Shown here: positions 1 to 8,405 of the stretch, one piece after another
Layout: every line of letters starts with the position of its first letter
Position numbering within the stretch: the first letter of the stretch is position 1
NCBI GenBank assembly: GCA_963169455.1
Contig: CAUJDW010000047.1
Span: forward strand, 1-64,000
Direction of reading: 5' to 3'
DNA length: 64,000 nt
Source of the DNA: Bacteroidota bacterium
GTDB lineage: Bacteria; Bacteroidota; Bacteroidia; Chitinophagales; Saprospiraceae
Translations under genes and position numbers: made by a program
The notes under the pieces: model-generated
What the model saw: the letters and a program-made list of their open reading frames with translations, nothing else
What the model was told of the DNA's origin: nothing
The model's database searches: none

Positions 1-299
1 TGTTTCGGCTTTGTTTTAGCTGATCGATCCCGTTGGGATCGTTGGCAGGGGTGTGGCTGTTTCGGCTTTGTTATAGATGTTCGATCCCGTTGGGATCGTT
101 GGCAGGGGTGTGGCGGTTTCGGCTTTGCTATAGATGTTCGATCCCGTTGGGATCGTTGGCGGGGGTTTGGCGGTTTCGGCTTTGCTATAGATGTTCGATC
201 CCGTTGGGATCGTTGGCGGGGGTGTGGCGCATGGGGCTTTGCTATAGATGTTCGATCCCGTTGGGATCGTTGGCGGGGGTGTGGCGGTTTCGGCTTTGT
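1..299. repeat. 57-bp tandem repeat array with a palindromic core
   Basis: Five near-identical units with a period of exactly 57 bp, counted from the core CGATCCCGTTGGGATCG at 25, 82, 139, 196 and 253; a partial unit precedes the first and may continue past the window edge. Each core is a perfect 7-bp inverted repeat around GTT. Units differ by single substitutions (cagg/cggg, gttat/gctat). Because 57 is divisible by 3, reading frames stay open through the array on both strands; these are not believable genes. Function is unknown. It is not a CRISPR array, because the whole unit is conserved and there are no variable spacers. Confidence 0.9.
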
Positions 300-442
300 T
301 TATAAATATTTTATACGTCCGGGCATCATTCTGGCGGTATTCCATTTGCAGGGCACCTTCAAATAACTGTGTAAATACCCCGGTAAAAGCCTGGTTGTCA
401 GGGAGTGTTCAAAGTTTCATGTTCCAGCGGGCTTTTCGCGTT

Positions 443-472
443 ACAAAAGAGCGGCTTATCCGGAGCGCTCTT
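443..472 (-). terminator. Intrinsic terminator after apaG
   Basis: Inverted repeat AAGAGCG (447-453) / CGCTCTT (466-472) with a 12-nt loop. Read on the minus strand the hairpin runs into TTTT, and it lies about 40 bp beyond the apaG stop. It fits the end of the yicC-gmk-apaG operon. The rest of 300-509 shows no recognisable gene. Confidence 0.55.
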
Positions 473-509
473 CAAAGGTAGCCGGCAAGAGCCCGAAAGC
501 CTCCCTTCG

Positions 510-896
510 TCAATTGAGCAGCCCCGGCGCCACCATGCGGAACTGCGGGATGCCCACCTGGAACATGTCGCCGTCGGAATGCCGGCGCATGAGGTAGGCG
601 CCGCGCATGCTGCCGATGCCGGTGGACAGATCGCACCAGGAAGCGTACTCGTGGCTTTCTCCGGGGGCCAAGATAGGCTGCTGCCCGACCACCCCTTCGC
701 CTTCCACTTCCCGGACGGAGCCGTTGGAGTCCCAGATGACCCAATGCCGGCGCAGCAACTGAACGGTGTGGGGGCTCATGTTCTCGATCGTGATGTGGTA
801 GGCGAAAACGAAGCGGCTCATAGCAGGCCGGGAATATTCCGGCTGATAGGAAGGCTGGACGCTGACTTTTATACCATTGGTAATAAGGGTCTCCAT
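510..896 (-). CDS. apaG: ApaG family protein
   Basis: 128 residues, close to the usual ~125 for ApaG. The protein is a single fibronectin-III-like beta domain. Visible family features are the strand region YHITIENMS, the segment RRHWVIWDSNG, a Gly-rich turn EGEGVVGQQP and the C-terminal GSMRGAYLM. ApaG is historically tied to Co2+/Mg2+ resistance and diadenosine tetraphosphate levels, but its biochemical role is unsettled. The ATG overlaps the gmk stop by one base (TAATG), so the two are translationally coupled as the last genes of a yicC-gmk-apaG operon. No catalytic residues are expected. Family assignment is secure, function is not. Confidence 0.93.
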   Translation of the reverse strand: METLITNGIKVSVQPSYQPEYSRPAMSRFVFAYHITIENMSPHTVQLLRRHWVIWDSNGSVREVEGEGVVGQQPILAPGESHEYASWCDLSTGIGSMRGAYLMRRHSDGDMFQVGIPQFRMVAPGLLN

Positions 897-1462
897 TATG
901 CTTGATGTATGAACTGCCCGACGATTTGTTCGGCTTTTTTAAGGGCTTCCTCCAGGGAATCGTTAACCAGAACCAGGTCGAATTTGTCTTCGCTGGCCAT
1001 TTCTTCTTCGGCCTTGCCCAGGCGTTTTTTCAGGGTGGCCTCATCCTCGGTGCTCCGGGCCAGCAGGCGTTGCCGAAGGGCCTCGACGGATGGCGGCCGC
1101 ACGAAGACGGCAAGAGTCTGCCGGGGGTACAGCCGCTTGATGTTGAGGGCCCCCTTCACATCGATGTCGAATATGATGTGCCTGCCTGCTGCCCACAGGC
1201 GCTCCACCTCCCGCTTCAGGGTGCCGTAGAACAAGCCCTCGTAAACCTCCTCCCACTCCACGAAAGCGTCCTGAGCGAGCAACTCCCGGAACTTTTCCGG
1301 GCTGATGAAATAGTAGTCCCGCCCTTCCACTTCGTGTGCGCGGGGCGGGCGGGTGGTTGCGGAGACCGAAAAAGCCAGTTCGCCGTATTTTTTCAGCAGA
1401 TGGCGGACGATAGTGGTCTTCCCCGCCCCCGAAGGCGCCGCAAACACTAACAATTTACTCAT
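896..1462 (-). CDS. gmk: Guanylate kinase
   Basis: 188 residues, the normal length. Transfers phosphate from ATP to GMP to give GDP in purine nucleotide metabolism, in the cytosol. The P-loop APSGAGKT is at residues 9-16, followed by the GMP-binding stretch STTRPPRAHEVEGRDYYF and the lid region with RSTEDEATLKKRL. The ATG overlaps the yicC stop as ATGA, and the gene's own stop overlaps the apaG start, so three genes form one tightly coupled unit. The yicC-gmk pairing is widespread in bacteria and supports both calls. Confidence 0.97.
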   Translation of the reverse strand: MSKLLVFAAPSGAGKTTIVRHLLKKYGELAFSVSATTRPPRAHEVEGRDYYFISPEKFRELLAQDAFVEWEEVYEGLFYGTLKREVERLWAAGRHIIFDIDVKGALNIKRLYPRQTLAVFVRPPSVEALRQRLLARSTEDEATLKKRLGKAEEEMASEDKFDLVLVNDSLEEALKKAEQIVGQFIHQA

Positions 1463-2334
1463 ACCGAATTGGCTACTTGTTCCTTTATCTTCTCCAGCTC
1501 ATCCTTCATGCAAACGACGAGGCGCTGGATTTCAGAAGAGTAGGCCTTGGCGCCCATGGTATTTATTTCTCGGCCCATTTCCTGGGTGATGAAGCTCAGC
1601 TTGCGGCCCTTGGCCACATATTTTTTGTCCATTTCCTCAATAAAATATCTGCAGTGCTGTTCGAGGCGGACTTTCTCCTCGGTGATGTCAATCTTCTCCA
1701 GATAGAAGAGTATTTCCTGTTCGAAACGATTTTCGTCGACATTTTCCTTGCCGAGGTATTCCTCCAGGTTCTGGCGCATGCGCTGGCGCATGCGCACGAC
1801 GCGCTCCTCTTCGTGGGGGTCGAGTTCGGAGAGGTATTGCATGATGTTGCCCACCCGAAGCCGCATGTCGGTTTCCATGGCTGCTCCTTCAGCGGTGCGG
1901 AACCTGTCGAAACTGGTTATGGCCTCATCGAGGGCCTTCAGGACGGCCTCCCATTCGGCCTCATCGATCGACTCGGCGGCCGAGCTCACCACATTGGGCA
2001 GGCGAAGCAGGGCCTGGAGCATATCGCCATGAGGGATGCCGAGTTCCTGCGACAGTTTCGAAAGCTCCCGGTAGTACCTGCGGAAGAGCCCTTCGTTGAG
2101 GGCGTAGCCGTCGTCGCCCTGATGGGAAGTGAGGTCGATCGACAGGTCGATCTTGCCCCTTTCCACCCGCTCGGCCAGTATGCGCCGCAGGTCCGACTCT
2201 TTCTCCTTGTAGTTCTGCGGCATCTTGAGGCGGATATCGGTGAACTTGCTGTTGAGCGACCGAATTTCCACGTTTATGGTTTTCTCTCCAAAGGCATGGG
2301 CAACCCTGCCGTAACCGGTCATTGATAAAAGCAT
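1459..2334 (-). CDS. yicC: YicC family endoribonuclease
   Basis: 291 residues, typical for the family. The N-terminus MLLSMTGYGR and the C-terminal HCRYFIEEMDKKYVAKGRK...EMGREINTMGAKA block are hallmarks (YicC-like N domain plus DUF1732). E. coli YicC has been reported as an RNase that acts on small RNA; that role is transferred here by family only. It is the first gene of the operon with gmk and apaG, with a 4-bp overlap. The start is the ATG that gives the conserved MLLSMTG N-terminus. A candidate promoter lies about 115 bp upstream. Confidence 0.95.
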   Translation of the reverse strand: MLLSMTGYGRVAHAFGEKTINVEIRSLNSKFTDIRLKMPQNYKEKESDLRRILAERVERGKIDLSIDLTSHQGDDGYALNEGLFRRYYRELSKLSQELGIPHGDMLQALLRLPNVVSSAAESIDEAEWEAVLKALDEAITSFDRFRTAEGAAMETDMRLRVGNIMQYLSELDPHEEERVVRMRQRMRQNLEEYLGKENVDENRFEQEILFYLEKIDITEEKVRLEQHCRYFIEEMDKKYVAKGRKLSFITQEMGREINTMGAKAYSSEIQRLVVCMKDELEKIKEQVANSV

Positions 2335-2750
2335 ACTCTATGGTTTCAAACAAGGTTATGGAAGGCAAAGCCAGAACAGGGAGAGCCCTCCGGAAATCTG
2401 ATCAGTCAAAAGCCTGCTCGAAGGTTGTGTGTATGGATTTTAGACGTCCGCAAATATAGGCAAAGCTCGGGGAAAAAAAAGCACCGCCATCTCCCGCTGC
2501 CCTGCAAATATTTGGTTAGGCGCCGGCTGCAAGGTGAAATATTTGAAGCTCCCGCCCCACCACAAGCTAACATTATTCGCATTTCAAGGCCTGTTTTGGA
2601 TGGCGCTTGTTCATAAGGTGCTGAGTACTAGACAAAAATTATTGAAATAAAGGACTATTTTTTTTCCATTAATCAATAAAATTCCGAAATTTGCCACTCC
2701 TTTGTCGAACCCAGAATTGTCTATAACTCACTATAAACCAATTACTAACG
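2335..2750. other. Intergenic region between yicC and the HU gene
   Basis: 416 bp between divergent genes, with no supportable ORF. On the minus strand, TATATTTG (2452-2459) matches the Bacteroidota -7 element TAnnTTTG and could serve yicC; no matching -33 TTTG was found at the right distance. For the plus strand, TTTG at 2690-2693 followed by CAGAATTG at 2712-2719 is a weak candidate for the HU gene. The 2630-2690 stretch is markedly AT-rich. Confidence 0.4.
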
Positions 2751-3062
2751 ATGAGAAAAGCTGATTTGGTTACAGCAATTTCCGAGAAGACGGGTGTTCC
2801 CAAAGTTGACGTGCTGGTAACCCTGGAAACATTCTTCAAGGAAGTGAAGAGCTCTCTCGCAGAGGGGGAAAATGTTTACATCAGGGGTTTCGGCTCTTTC
2901 GTCATCAAAAAGCGTGCAAAGAAAATAGGGCGCCATATCAAGAAAAACGTGGCCATCGAGATTCCGGAGCATTTCATCCCCTCCTTCAAGCCGGCCAAGG
3001 TTTTCGTGGAACAGGTGAAGGATAATGTGAGCGCCCTCCCGGAAGAAGAGCATGAGGATTAA
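2751..3062 (+). CDS. HU/IHF family DNA-binding protein
   Basis: 103 residues: an HU/IHF core of about 90 plus a short acidic tail ending EEEHED. Visible features are the N-terminal helices MRKADLVTAISEKTGVPK, the conserved IRGFGSF turn and the basic beta-arm region KKRAKKIGRHIKK. These proteins bend DNA and organise the nucleoid. The GRN.x.P tip of the arm is degenerate (GRHIKKN), as is common among Bacteroidota HU paralogues. It is the first gene of a set with the TPR protein and the small basic protein ahead of rng. HU versus IHF subtype cannot be settled from the sequence. Confidence 0.93.
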   Translation: MRKADLVTAISEKTGVPKVDVLVTLETFFKEVKSSLAEGENVYIRGFGSFVIKKRAKKIGRHIKKNVAIEIPEHFIPSFKPAKVFVEQVKDNVSALPEEEHED

Positions 3063-3098
3063 ACCGACGGGGCTTTAGCCCGAAGAAACCACCCATTC

Positions 3099-3890
3099 AT
3101 GACGAAACTACAGTGGGCCGTTATCGCTTCCGCAACCGCGCTTTTTTTGCTGATGTATTTCGGATGCGACAACAAACCCCGCGATATCAAGGCCCTCGAA
3201 AAGTCGAGGGCGCTGGTTGCTGAAAGCACAGATGTCAATGCCCTGCTGCAGGAGGCCAAAGCTTCCCTCAGCCCCGCCCAGTCGGCCTCCATCCTCGCGC
3301 TGGAAGCCCGGCTCGACGAAGCGGGGGCTGATTCCGCCGGGCTGGAGTTGCTCAAAGAGCTCTCTGGCCAGTGGTACGGACTTGGCGCTCCCGCCCTCGC
3401 CGGCTATTACGCCCAGCGGGTAGCCGAAGCAACGGGAACGGAGGAGGCCTGGTCCATCGCCGGCACTACTTATACCATCTGTATTCAGCGCAGCCAGGAT
3501 GCGAAAATCCGGGATTTTTGCACGGGCAGGGCAGTGCAGGCCTTCGAGAACGCCATCTCGCTCAACCCTGCCTCCATCGCGCATCAGGTCAACCTGGCCC
3601 TGGCCTACTCGGCCAACCCGCCACAGGATGACCCCATGAAAGGCATACTGATGCTGCGCAACCTCAACCAAAACAATCCGGATAACGTTCTCATTCTGAA
3701 TACGCTAGGGAGGCTGTCCATTCAGACCGGCCAATACGCCCGGGCCATCGAAAGGCTGGAGCGCGCCCTGGCCATTGAACCCGGCAATATCGACGCCACC
3801 TGCCTGCTGGCGCAGGCCTATGAAGGGGCGGGCGAAAGCGGCAAAGCATCGGAATTTGCCGAAAAATGCCGGGGCCAGTCGGCTCAATAA
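3099..3890 (+). CDS. TPR-repeat protein with N-terminal membrane anchor
   Basis: 263 residues. An uncharged segment at about 7-21 (VIASATALFLLMYFG followed by CD) could be a signal anchor or lipoprotein signal with Cys at the end. The rest is helical with at least two TPR units, clearest at IAHQVNLALAYS and at LILNTLGRLSIQTGQYARAIERLERALAI (positions about 185-230). TPRs mediate protein-protein contacts; the partner is unknown. It sits 36 bp after the HU gene and precedes the small ribosomal-type protein and rng, an order typical of Bacteroidota. Specific function unknown. Confidence 0.85.
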   Translation: MTKLQWAVIASATALFLLMYFGCDNKPRDIKALEKSRALVAESTDVNALLQEAKASLSPAQSASILALEARLDEAGADSAGLELLKELSGQWYGLGAPALAGYYAQRVAEATGTEEAWSIAGTTYTICIQRSQDAKIRDFCTGRAVQAFENAISLNPASIAHQVNLALAYSANPPQDDPMKGILMLRNLNQNNPDNVLILNTLGRLSIQTGQYARAIERLERALAIEPGNIDATCLLAQAYEGAGESGKASEFAEKCRGQSAQ

Positions 3891-3943
3891 ACCCGTTTAA
3901 CGTTTCTATACATTCATTTTTTAATCAAAAAAAGGTTCAGATT

Positions 3944-4039
3944 ATGCCTTGTGGAAGAAAGAGAAAAAGACATAAGATCGCAACGCACAAACGCAAAAAG
4001 CGGCTTCGCAAAAACCGCCATAAGAAGAAGAACAGATAA
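3944..4039 (+). CDS. AURKAIP1/COX24-domain small basic protein (mS38-like)
   Basis: A 31-codon ORF, easily missed because of its length. It starts ATG-CCT-TGT-GGA and encodes almost only Lys, Arg and His, with a central HKIATHKRKKR and a final RHKKKNR. This matches the AURKAIP1/COX24 domain family annotated in Bacteroidota, related to the mitochondrial small-subunit ribosomal protein mS38 and to actinobacterial bS22. A ribosomal role is inferred from that family. It lies 53 bp after the TPR gene and upstream of rng, the expected place. An AAAAAAAGG run just upstream may assist initiation. Confidence 0.88.
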   Translation: MPCGRKRKRHKIATHKRKKRLRKNRHKKKNR

Positions 4040-4633
4040 ATGATATTCGGCATCGGGTGTCGGGGGTAAGGCCCTGCGGCTGTGCCTCCCTTGCGGGATC
4101 ACAGGCGGGCTTAAAGTTCCCCGGCCTAACGGTTTCAACCCGAGAAAAAATATTTGCGGCGTGAAAAAGGGGCTTTCCAGAGCCTCTTTTCCACACCGCA
4201 GCAGCATTTTAAGGAAAATGCGATGAGCCCGGATTAACGCTCGTTCGCCGGAAAAGCTGCCCGCTGAAATCGGGCTGCACCGAAACCGGCAGCCGTCCGG
4301 GTGCTGCAGGTAAAAAAAGGCGAGAGGAAACCTTTGAAAAAGCTGTACAGGAAAACAGCTCAGGCCACAATCCCCAGAAAGGCTTTAAATCCCAAACGAA
4401 AAAAATCAAGGCTCGGCCAGCCAGAATTTTTCCTCTTCCTCGAACCTTCCCTCCGGCGGCCAGTTCGCCCTTCGCAGAAGGTGCGCTATCCAACGGTTCT
4501 TTTTCCCGCTGCGGACACAGCCTTTCCTCGATGCCCCGTGCTGATCATCCCCTGTTTTGAGGCCGGCCTGCATGCCTTTACACCTTGTTATGGCTAAACG
4601 GCGGCAGCCCGCAGAGCAGTAAAAAAACGTCCC
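4040..4633. other. Structured 594-bp gap upstream of rng
   Basis: No convincing gene; an open frame at 4301-4597 has basic low-complexity composition and no family signature. The gap holds several inverted repeats. The largest is 4161-4194 (14-bp arms with one mismatch and one G-U pair, loop TTCCAG), a possible terminator for the upstream operon although no U-tract follows. Others are GCATTTT/AAAATGC (4204-4221) and AGCTGT/ACAGCT (near 4337-4360). It could be a long structured rng leader; this is inference only. Confidence 0.45.
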
Positions 4634-6184
4634 GTGGAAAAAGAACTCATTATCAATTCCACCCCCACGGAGGTTGAAGTCGCGTTGCTGGAAGACTCCA
4701 AACTGGTCGAACTACACTACCAAAAGACCAACAACAACTTCACGGTTGGGGACATTTTCGTTGGCAGGATCAAACGGCTGATGCCGGGATTGAATGCCGC
4801 ATTCGTAGATATCGGGCACAAGAAAGATGCCTTTCTGCACTATACCGACCTGGGGCCCAAACTGCGGTCGCTCCTCAAGTTTACCAACGACTCCATGACG
4901 GGCAGCATCAATACCCACCTGCTCGACAACTTCAAACTGGAGCCCGACATCATCAAAACCGGCAAGATCGACCAGGTGCTGAGCAAAAAACAGCCCATTC
5001 TCGTCCAGGTGCTCAAGGAACCCATCTCCACCAAAGGCCCCCGCCTGAGCTGCGAGCTGACCCTGCCCGGCAGGCACCTGGTGCTCACGCCCTTCTCCAA
5101 TGTGGTGGCGGTTTCCAAAAAGATCGCCAACGCCGAGGAGCGCAAACGCCTGCAAACCCTCGTGGAAAGCATACGCCCCAAAAACTTCGGCGTGATCGTC
5201 CGCACCGCCGCCGAGGGCAAAAAAGTGGCCGACCTGCACGAGGAGTTGTCCATGATCGTCAAAAAGTGGGAGGACATATTCCTCCAGCTGCACAAAGCCA
5301 AAACGCCCCTGAAACTGCTCAGCGAGCTGGATAAAACCTCCAGCATCCTGCGCGACGTGCTGAGCGACTCCTTCAACCGCATCGTCGTCAATGACAAGCA
5401 GCTCTTCCAGAACATCAAGGGCTACCTCGAATCCATCGCGCCCGAACAGGTGAAGATCCTGCATCTGCACCGCACCAACCGCCCCATCTTCGACGCCTTC
5501 GGCGTCACCAAACAGATCAAGGCTTCTTTCGGGAAAACGGCTACCATGCCCAGCGGAGCCTACCTGGTGATCGAACATACAGAGGCCATGCACGTCATCG
5601 ACGTCAACAGCGGCCACAAAATGGCCAGCAGCAACCAGGACGAGGCCGTGATGAAAGTCAACCTGGAAGCCGCGGAAGAGATCGCCCGGCAGCTCCGCCT
5701 GCGCGATATCGGCGGGATCATCATCGTGGACTTCATCGATATGAAAAAGGCCGAGCACAAACGGGAACTGCTGAAAGCCATGCGGCAGGCCATGAAAAAG
5801 GACCGCGCCCAGCACACCATCCTCCCCCTGAGCAAGTTCGGCCTGATGCAGATCACCCGGCAGCGGGTGCGCCCCGAGGTGAAGATCAACACGGCCGAAG
5901 TCTGCCCCACCTGCAACGGCACCGGCAAGATCAACGCCTCCATCCTCATTGCCGATGAGATCGAACGCGACCTGACCTTCATCCTGCAATCGCGCCCCAA
6001 GTCAAAAGTGAAACTGCTGGCCCACCCCTTCATCGAAGCTTTCCTCAAAAAGGGTTGGCCCAGTATCCAGATGAACTGGTTCCGAAAATACCTCAAATGG
6101 GTCCGCATTCAGCCCAATTCGGACTTCCACCTGACCAAGTACCGCTTCTACGACGAAAACGACGACGAGATCCGGCTCAACTGA
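4634..6184 (+). CDS. rng: Ribonuclease E/G family endoribonuclease
   Basis: 516 residues, RNase G-sized, without the long C-terminal scaffold of RNase E. An N-terminal S1-like domain (GDIFVGRIKRLMPGLNAAFVDIG) is followed by the catalytic domain, with the Mg2+-binding Asp residues in VIDVNSG (D323) and IVDFIDM (D366). The zinc-link motif CPTC (C424, C427) precedes the final small domain. It cleaves single-stranded RNA in rRNA maturation and mRNA decay. The start is GTG at 4634; this gives the family N-terminus and no earlier in-frame ATG fits. A strong hairpin follows nine bases after the stop. Confidence 0.96.
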   Translation: MEKELIINSTPTEVEVALLEDSKLVELHYQKTNNNFTVGDIFVGRIKRLMPGLNAAFVDIGHKKDAFLHYTDLGPKLRSLLKFTNDSMTGSINTHLLDNFKLEPDIIKTGKIDQVLSKKQPILVQVLKEPISTKGPRLSCELTLPGRHLVLTPFSNVVAVSKKIANAEERKRLQTLVESIRPKNFGVIVRTAAEGKKVADLHEELSMIVKKWEDIFLQLHKAKTPLKLLSELDKTSSILRDVLSDSFNRIVVNDKQLFQNIKGYLESIAPEQVKILHLHRTNRPIFDAFGVTKQIKASFGKTATMPSGAYLVIEHTEAMHVIDVNSGHKMASSNQDEAVMKVNLEAAEEIARQLRLRDIGGIIIVDFIDMKKAEHKRELLKAMRQAMKKDRAQHTILPLSKFGLMQITRQRVRPEVKINTAEVCPTCNGTGKINASILIADEIERDLTFILQSRPKSKVKLLAHPFIEAFLKKGWPSIQMNWFRKYLKWVRIQPNSDFHLTKYRFYDENDDEIRLN

Positions 6185-6192
6185 GCCGCTGC

Positions 6193-6224
6193 CCCTACCC
6201 TACGGCTTCCGCCGTGGGGTAGGG
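6193..6224. terminator. Bidirectional hairpin between rng and a small lipoprotein gene
   Basis: Perfect 14-bp stem (one G-U pair) formed by 6193-6206 and 6211-6224 with loop TTCC. It starts nine bases after the rng stop and contains the last codons of the convergent small lipoprotein gene, so one element can end both transcripts. No clear T-run follows on either strand. Confidence 0.7.
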
Positions 6225-6320
6225 AGCCATCGACATGGGGCAGCCACAGTCCCAGGCTTTACAGCCGGCCAACAGGAGAATGGCGAGCAGGATCATTACG
6301 GCTTTCCAGGCAGTCTTCAT
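6195..6320 (-). CDS. Small predicted lipoprotein (41 aa)
   Basis: The ATG at 6318-6320 gives MKTAWKAVMILLAILLLAGC, a textbook lipoprotein signal with lipobox LAGC at about residues 17-20. A mature peptide of only about 22 residues follows, with a CGCP segment. A purine-rich AAGGAAAAG lies just upstream. A longer frame starting at 6434 exists, but it would overlap the divergent glycosyltransferase and bury the signal peptide. The C-terminal codons lie inside the terminator hairpin. The family is not recognised; small Cys-containing lipoproteins of this type are common in Bacteroidota. Confidence 0.6.
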   Translation of the reverse strand: MKTAWKAVMILLAILLLAGCKAWDCGCPMSMAPYPTAEAVG

Positions 6321-6360
6321 ATCTTTTCCTTGTTTTTCCGGAAGATAAAGAAAAAACGGC

Positions 6361-7428
6361 ATGCCAGCAACGCCCAGAGTACTCGTAGCCCCGCTCGACT
6401 GGGGGCTGGGCCACGCCACCCGTTGCGCGCCCATTATCCGGGAACTGCTGCGGCAGGGGGCGGAACCGGTTCTGGCCTCGGCCGGGCGGGCCGCTGCTTA
6501 CCTCCGGGCAGAATTCCCCGGGCTGGAGCTGATCGGATTCCCGGCTTATGACGTCCGCTACCCCACAGCCAATATGTACTGGAACATGGGCATTCAGGCC
6601 GGCAGGCTGTTGCGGGTGATCAGGCAGGAACACCGGCTTTTGCAAGCCGTTATCCGAAAGTGGAATATCCGGGCCGTGGTATCCGACAACCGCTTTGGTT
6701 GTTTTTCTTCGATGGCGCCCTGCGTATTCATCACCCATCAGGCCAACCTGCCCTTCCGCTCCTGGCCGCTGCAGTGGGCGGCCAACCGGGCCAATCACTT
6801 TTTTATGCGCCAATACGGGGAGTGGTGGCTCCCCGACTACATGCCGGAGGGCTTCTCCGGCGCCTTGTCAAGCCCCCCGGCCCGCATGCCTTACCGTTGC
6901 CTGGGCATGCTTTCCCGTTTCACCCCCGGCAGGCAGGCCCCGGCCTATGATGTGCTGGCGCTGCTCTCCGGCCCGGAACCGCAAAGGAGCCGGCTGGAGG
7001 AGAAACTATGCCTGCAACTGCAAGGCCTGCCTTTACAGGCGCTTCTTGTACAGGGAAAGGCCGAAAGTTACCGGGAATTTGAGGCCGCCCCACATGTCAA
7101 AATCGTTTCCTTCCTGGGTGAAGCGGGCCTGCAAAAAGCCCTGGCCGGCGCCAGGCTGGCCGTTTGCCGGCCAGGCTACAGCACGCTGATGGACCTGGCC
7201 GCAACGGGCAAAAAAGCCCTCCTCATCCCCACCCCCGGCCAGCCCGAGCAGGAATACCTGGCCCGCCTCCTCCACGCCCGGGGGATATGCCCGTTCCAAC
7301 CGCAACAATCCTTCAACCTGGCGCAGGGCCTTCCCCTGGCCGCCCAATACCCCGGATTCCCGCCACCTGCACAAATAGGGGAAGGGCTGGAAGCAGCCGT
7401 AAAGGCGCTGCTCGCCCGCGTTCAGTAA
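6361..7428 (+). CDS. MurG-like (GT-B) glycosyltransferase family protein
   Basis: 355 residues. The N-terminal APLDWGLGHATRCAPIIREL segment is the donor/acceptor loop typical of the MJ1255/YjiC-like branch of GT-B enzymes. Toward the C-terminus, SFLGEAGLQKALAGARLAVCRPGYSTLMDLAATGKKALLIPTPGQPEQEYLA matches the nucleotide-sugar binding fold with its E..G..T motif and GQ.EQ. Donor and acceptor cannot be read from sequence. It is a stand-alone plus-strand gene, divergent from the small lipoprotein and convergent with rmlA; a role in surface glycans is a reasonable guess only. Confidence 0.8.
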   Translation: MPATPRVLVAPLDWGLGHATRCAPIIRELLRQGAEPVLASAGRAAAYLRAEFPGLELIGFPAYDVRYPTANMYWNMGIQAGRLLRVIRQEHRLLQAVIRKWNIRAVVSDNRFGCFSSMAPCVFITHQANLPFRSWPLQWAANRANHFFMRQYGEWWLPDYMPEGFSGALSSPPARMPYRCLGMLSRFTPGRQAPAYDVLALLSGPEPQRSRLEEKLCLQLQGLPLQALLVQGKAESYREFEAAPHVKIVSFLGEAGLQKALAGARLAVCRPGYSTLMDLAATGKKALLIPTPGQPEQEYLARLLHARGICPFQPQQSFNLAQGLPLAAQYPGFPPPAQIGEGLEAAVKALLARVQ

Positions 7429-7498
7429 GGCAGAGGAGACCGCACATTGGGCTGGGCGCGCCAGCTTGAAGGCATGGAATACTATCTCCAGCCCGCCA

Positions 7499-8365
7499 TC
7501 ACTCCTGCCGGAGCAGGCCGAGCAGGTATTCGCCGTAGCCGCTCTTGAGATACTGGTGGGCCAGCCGTTCGAGCTGGGCGGCGTCGATGAAGCCCATGCG
7601 GTAGGCCACCTCTTCGATGCAGCCAATCTTGAGGCCCTGCCGGTCTTCGATGACCTCGATGAACTGCCCGGCCTGCATGAGGGATTTGTGGGTGCCGGTA
7701 TCCAGCCAGGCCACGCCGCGGCCCAGCACCGCCACCTTGAGCTTGCCGGCCGCCAGGTAGTGCTTGTTGACATCCGTGATCTCGTACTCGCCGCGGGCGC
7801 TGGGCTTGAGGTTTTTGGCGATTTCCACCACCTCGTTATCGTAAAAATAAAGGCCCGGCACGGCATAGTTGGATTTGGGCCGGGCCGGCTTTTCTTCAAT
7901 GGAAATAGCATGGAAGCCCTTGTCAAATTCCACTACGCCATAACGCTGGGGGTCGGCCACCCAGTAAGCGAAAACAAACCCGCCGTCCGGGTTGGTGCAA
8001 GCCTGCAGCATCTCATCCAGGCCGGCGCCGTAGAAAATGTTGTCGCCCAGGATCAGCGCAGCAGGGTCAGGCCCGATAAAGCCGGCTCCGAGTACGAAGG
8101 CCTGCGCCAGGCCGTTGGCCTCATACTGGGGCGTATAGGAAAAATTGCACCCGATCTGGCTGCCGTCGCCCAGCAATTTGCTGAAATTGGGCAGGTCGTG
8201 CGGGGTGGAGATGATCAGAATATCTCGGATGCCGGCGGAGAGCAGCGTCGAGAGGGGGTAGTAGATCATGGGTTTGTCATAGACCGGCATGAGTTGCTTG
8301 CTCACCGCCAGCGTGAGCGGATATAGGCGGGTGCCAAGGCCTCCGGCCAGGATGATTCCCTTCAT
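7499..8365 (-). CDS. rmlA: Glucose-1-phosphate thymidylyltransferase
   Basis: 288 residues, the standard length. It makes dTDP-glucose from glucose-1-phosphate and dTTP, the first step toward dTDP-L-rhamnose. The nucleotide-binding signature [11 protein letters not shown] is at residues 8-18, followed by [17 protein letters not shown], the metal/substrate segment [10 protein letters not shown], and VVEFD with [22 protein letters not shown]. All are classic RmlA motifs. No rmlB, rmlC or rmlD is adjacent, so the rest of the pathway must lie elsewhere. The upstream gap to the receiver gene is only 40 bp, but the functions are unrelated. Confidence 0.96.
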   Translation of the reverse strand: MKGIILAGGLGTRLYPLTLAVSKQLMPVYDKPMIYYPLSTLLSAGIRDILIISTPHDLPNFSKLLGDGSQIGCNFSYTPQYEANGLAQAFVLGAGFIGPDPAALILGDNIFYGAGLDEMLQACTNPDGGFVFAYWVADPQRYGVVEFDKGFHAISIEEKPARPKSNYAVPGLYFYDNEVVEIAKNLKPSARGEYEITDVNKHYLAAGKLKVAVLGRGVAWLDTGTHKSLMQAGQFIEVIEDRQGLKIGCIEEVAYRMGFIDAAQLERLAHQYLKSGYGEYLLGLLRQE

Positions 8366-8405
8366 TTGTGGTCGTATTTGGTCTTTGTTGCAGTCCGGCT
8401 TTCCT

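Noticed and set aside
1..299. CRISPR array
   Set aside because: The entire 57-bp unit is conserved with no unique spacers, and no cas gene is present.
16..345. Open frames on both strands through the 57-bp repeat array
   Set aside because: The period is a multiple of three, so frames stay open by arithmetic; the predicted proteins are simple repeats with no family signature.
4161..4194. tRNA or known riboswitch in the rng upstream gap
   Set aside because: No cloverleaf or conserved riboswitch core could be drawn; only simple hairpins are visible.
4301..4597. 98-codon frame upstream of rng
   Set aside because: Basic, low-complexity sequence without a recognisable family, in a hairpin-rich gap.
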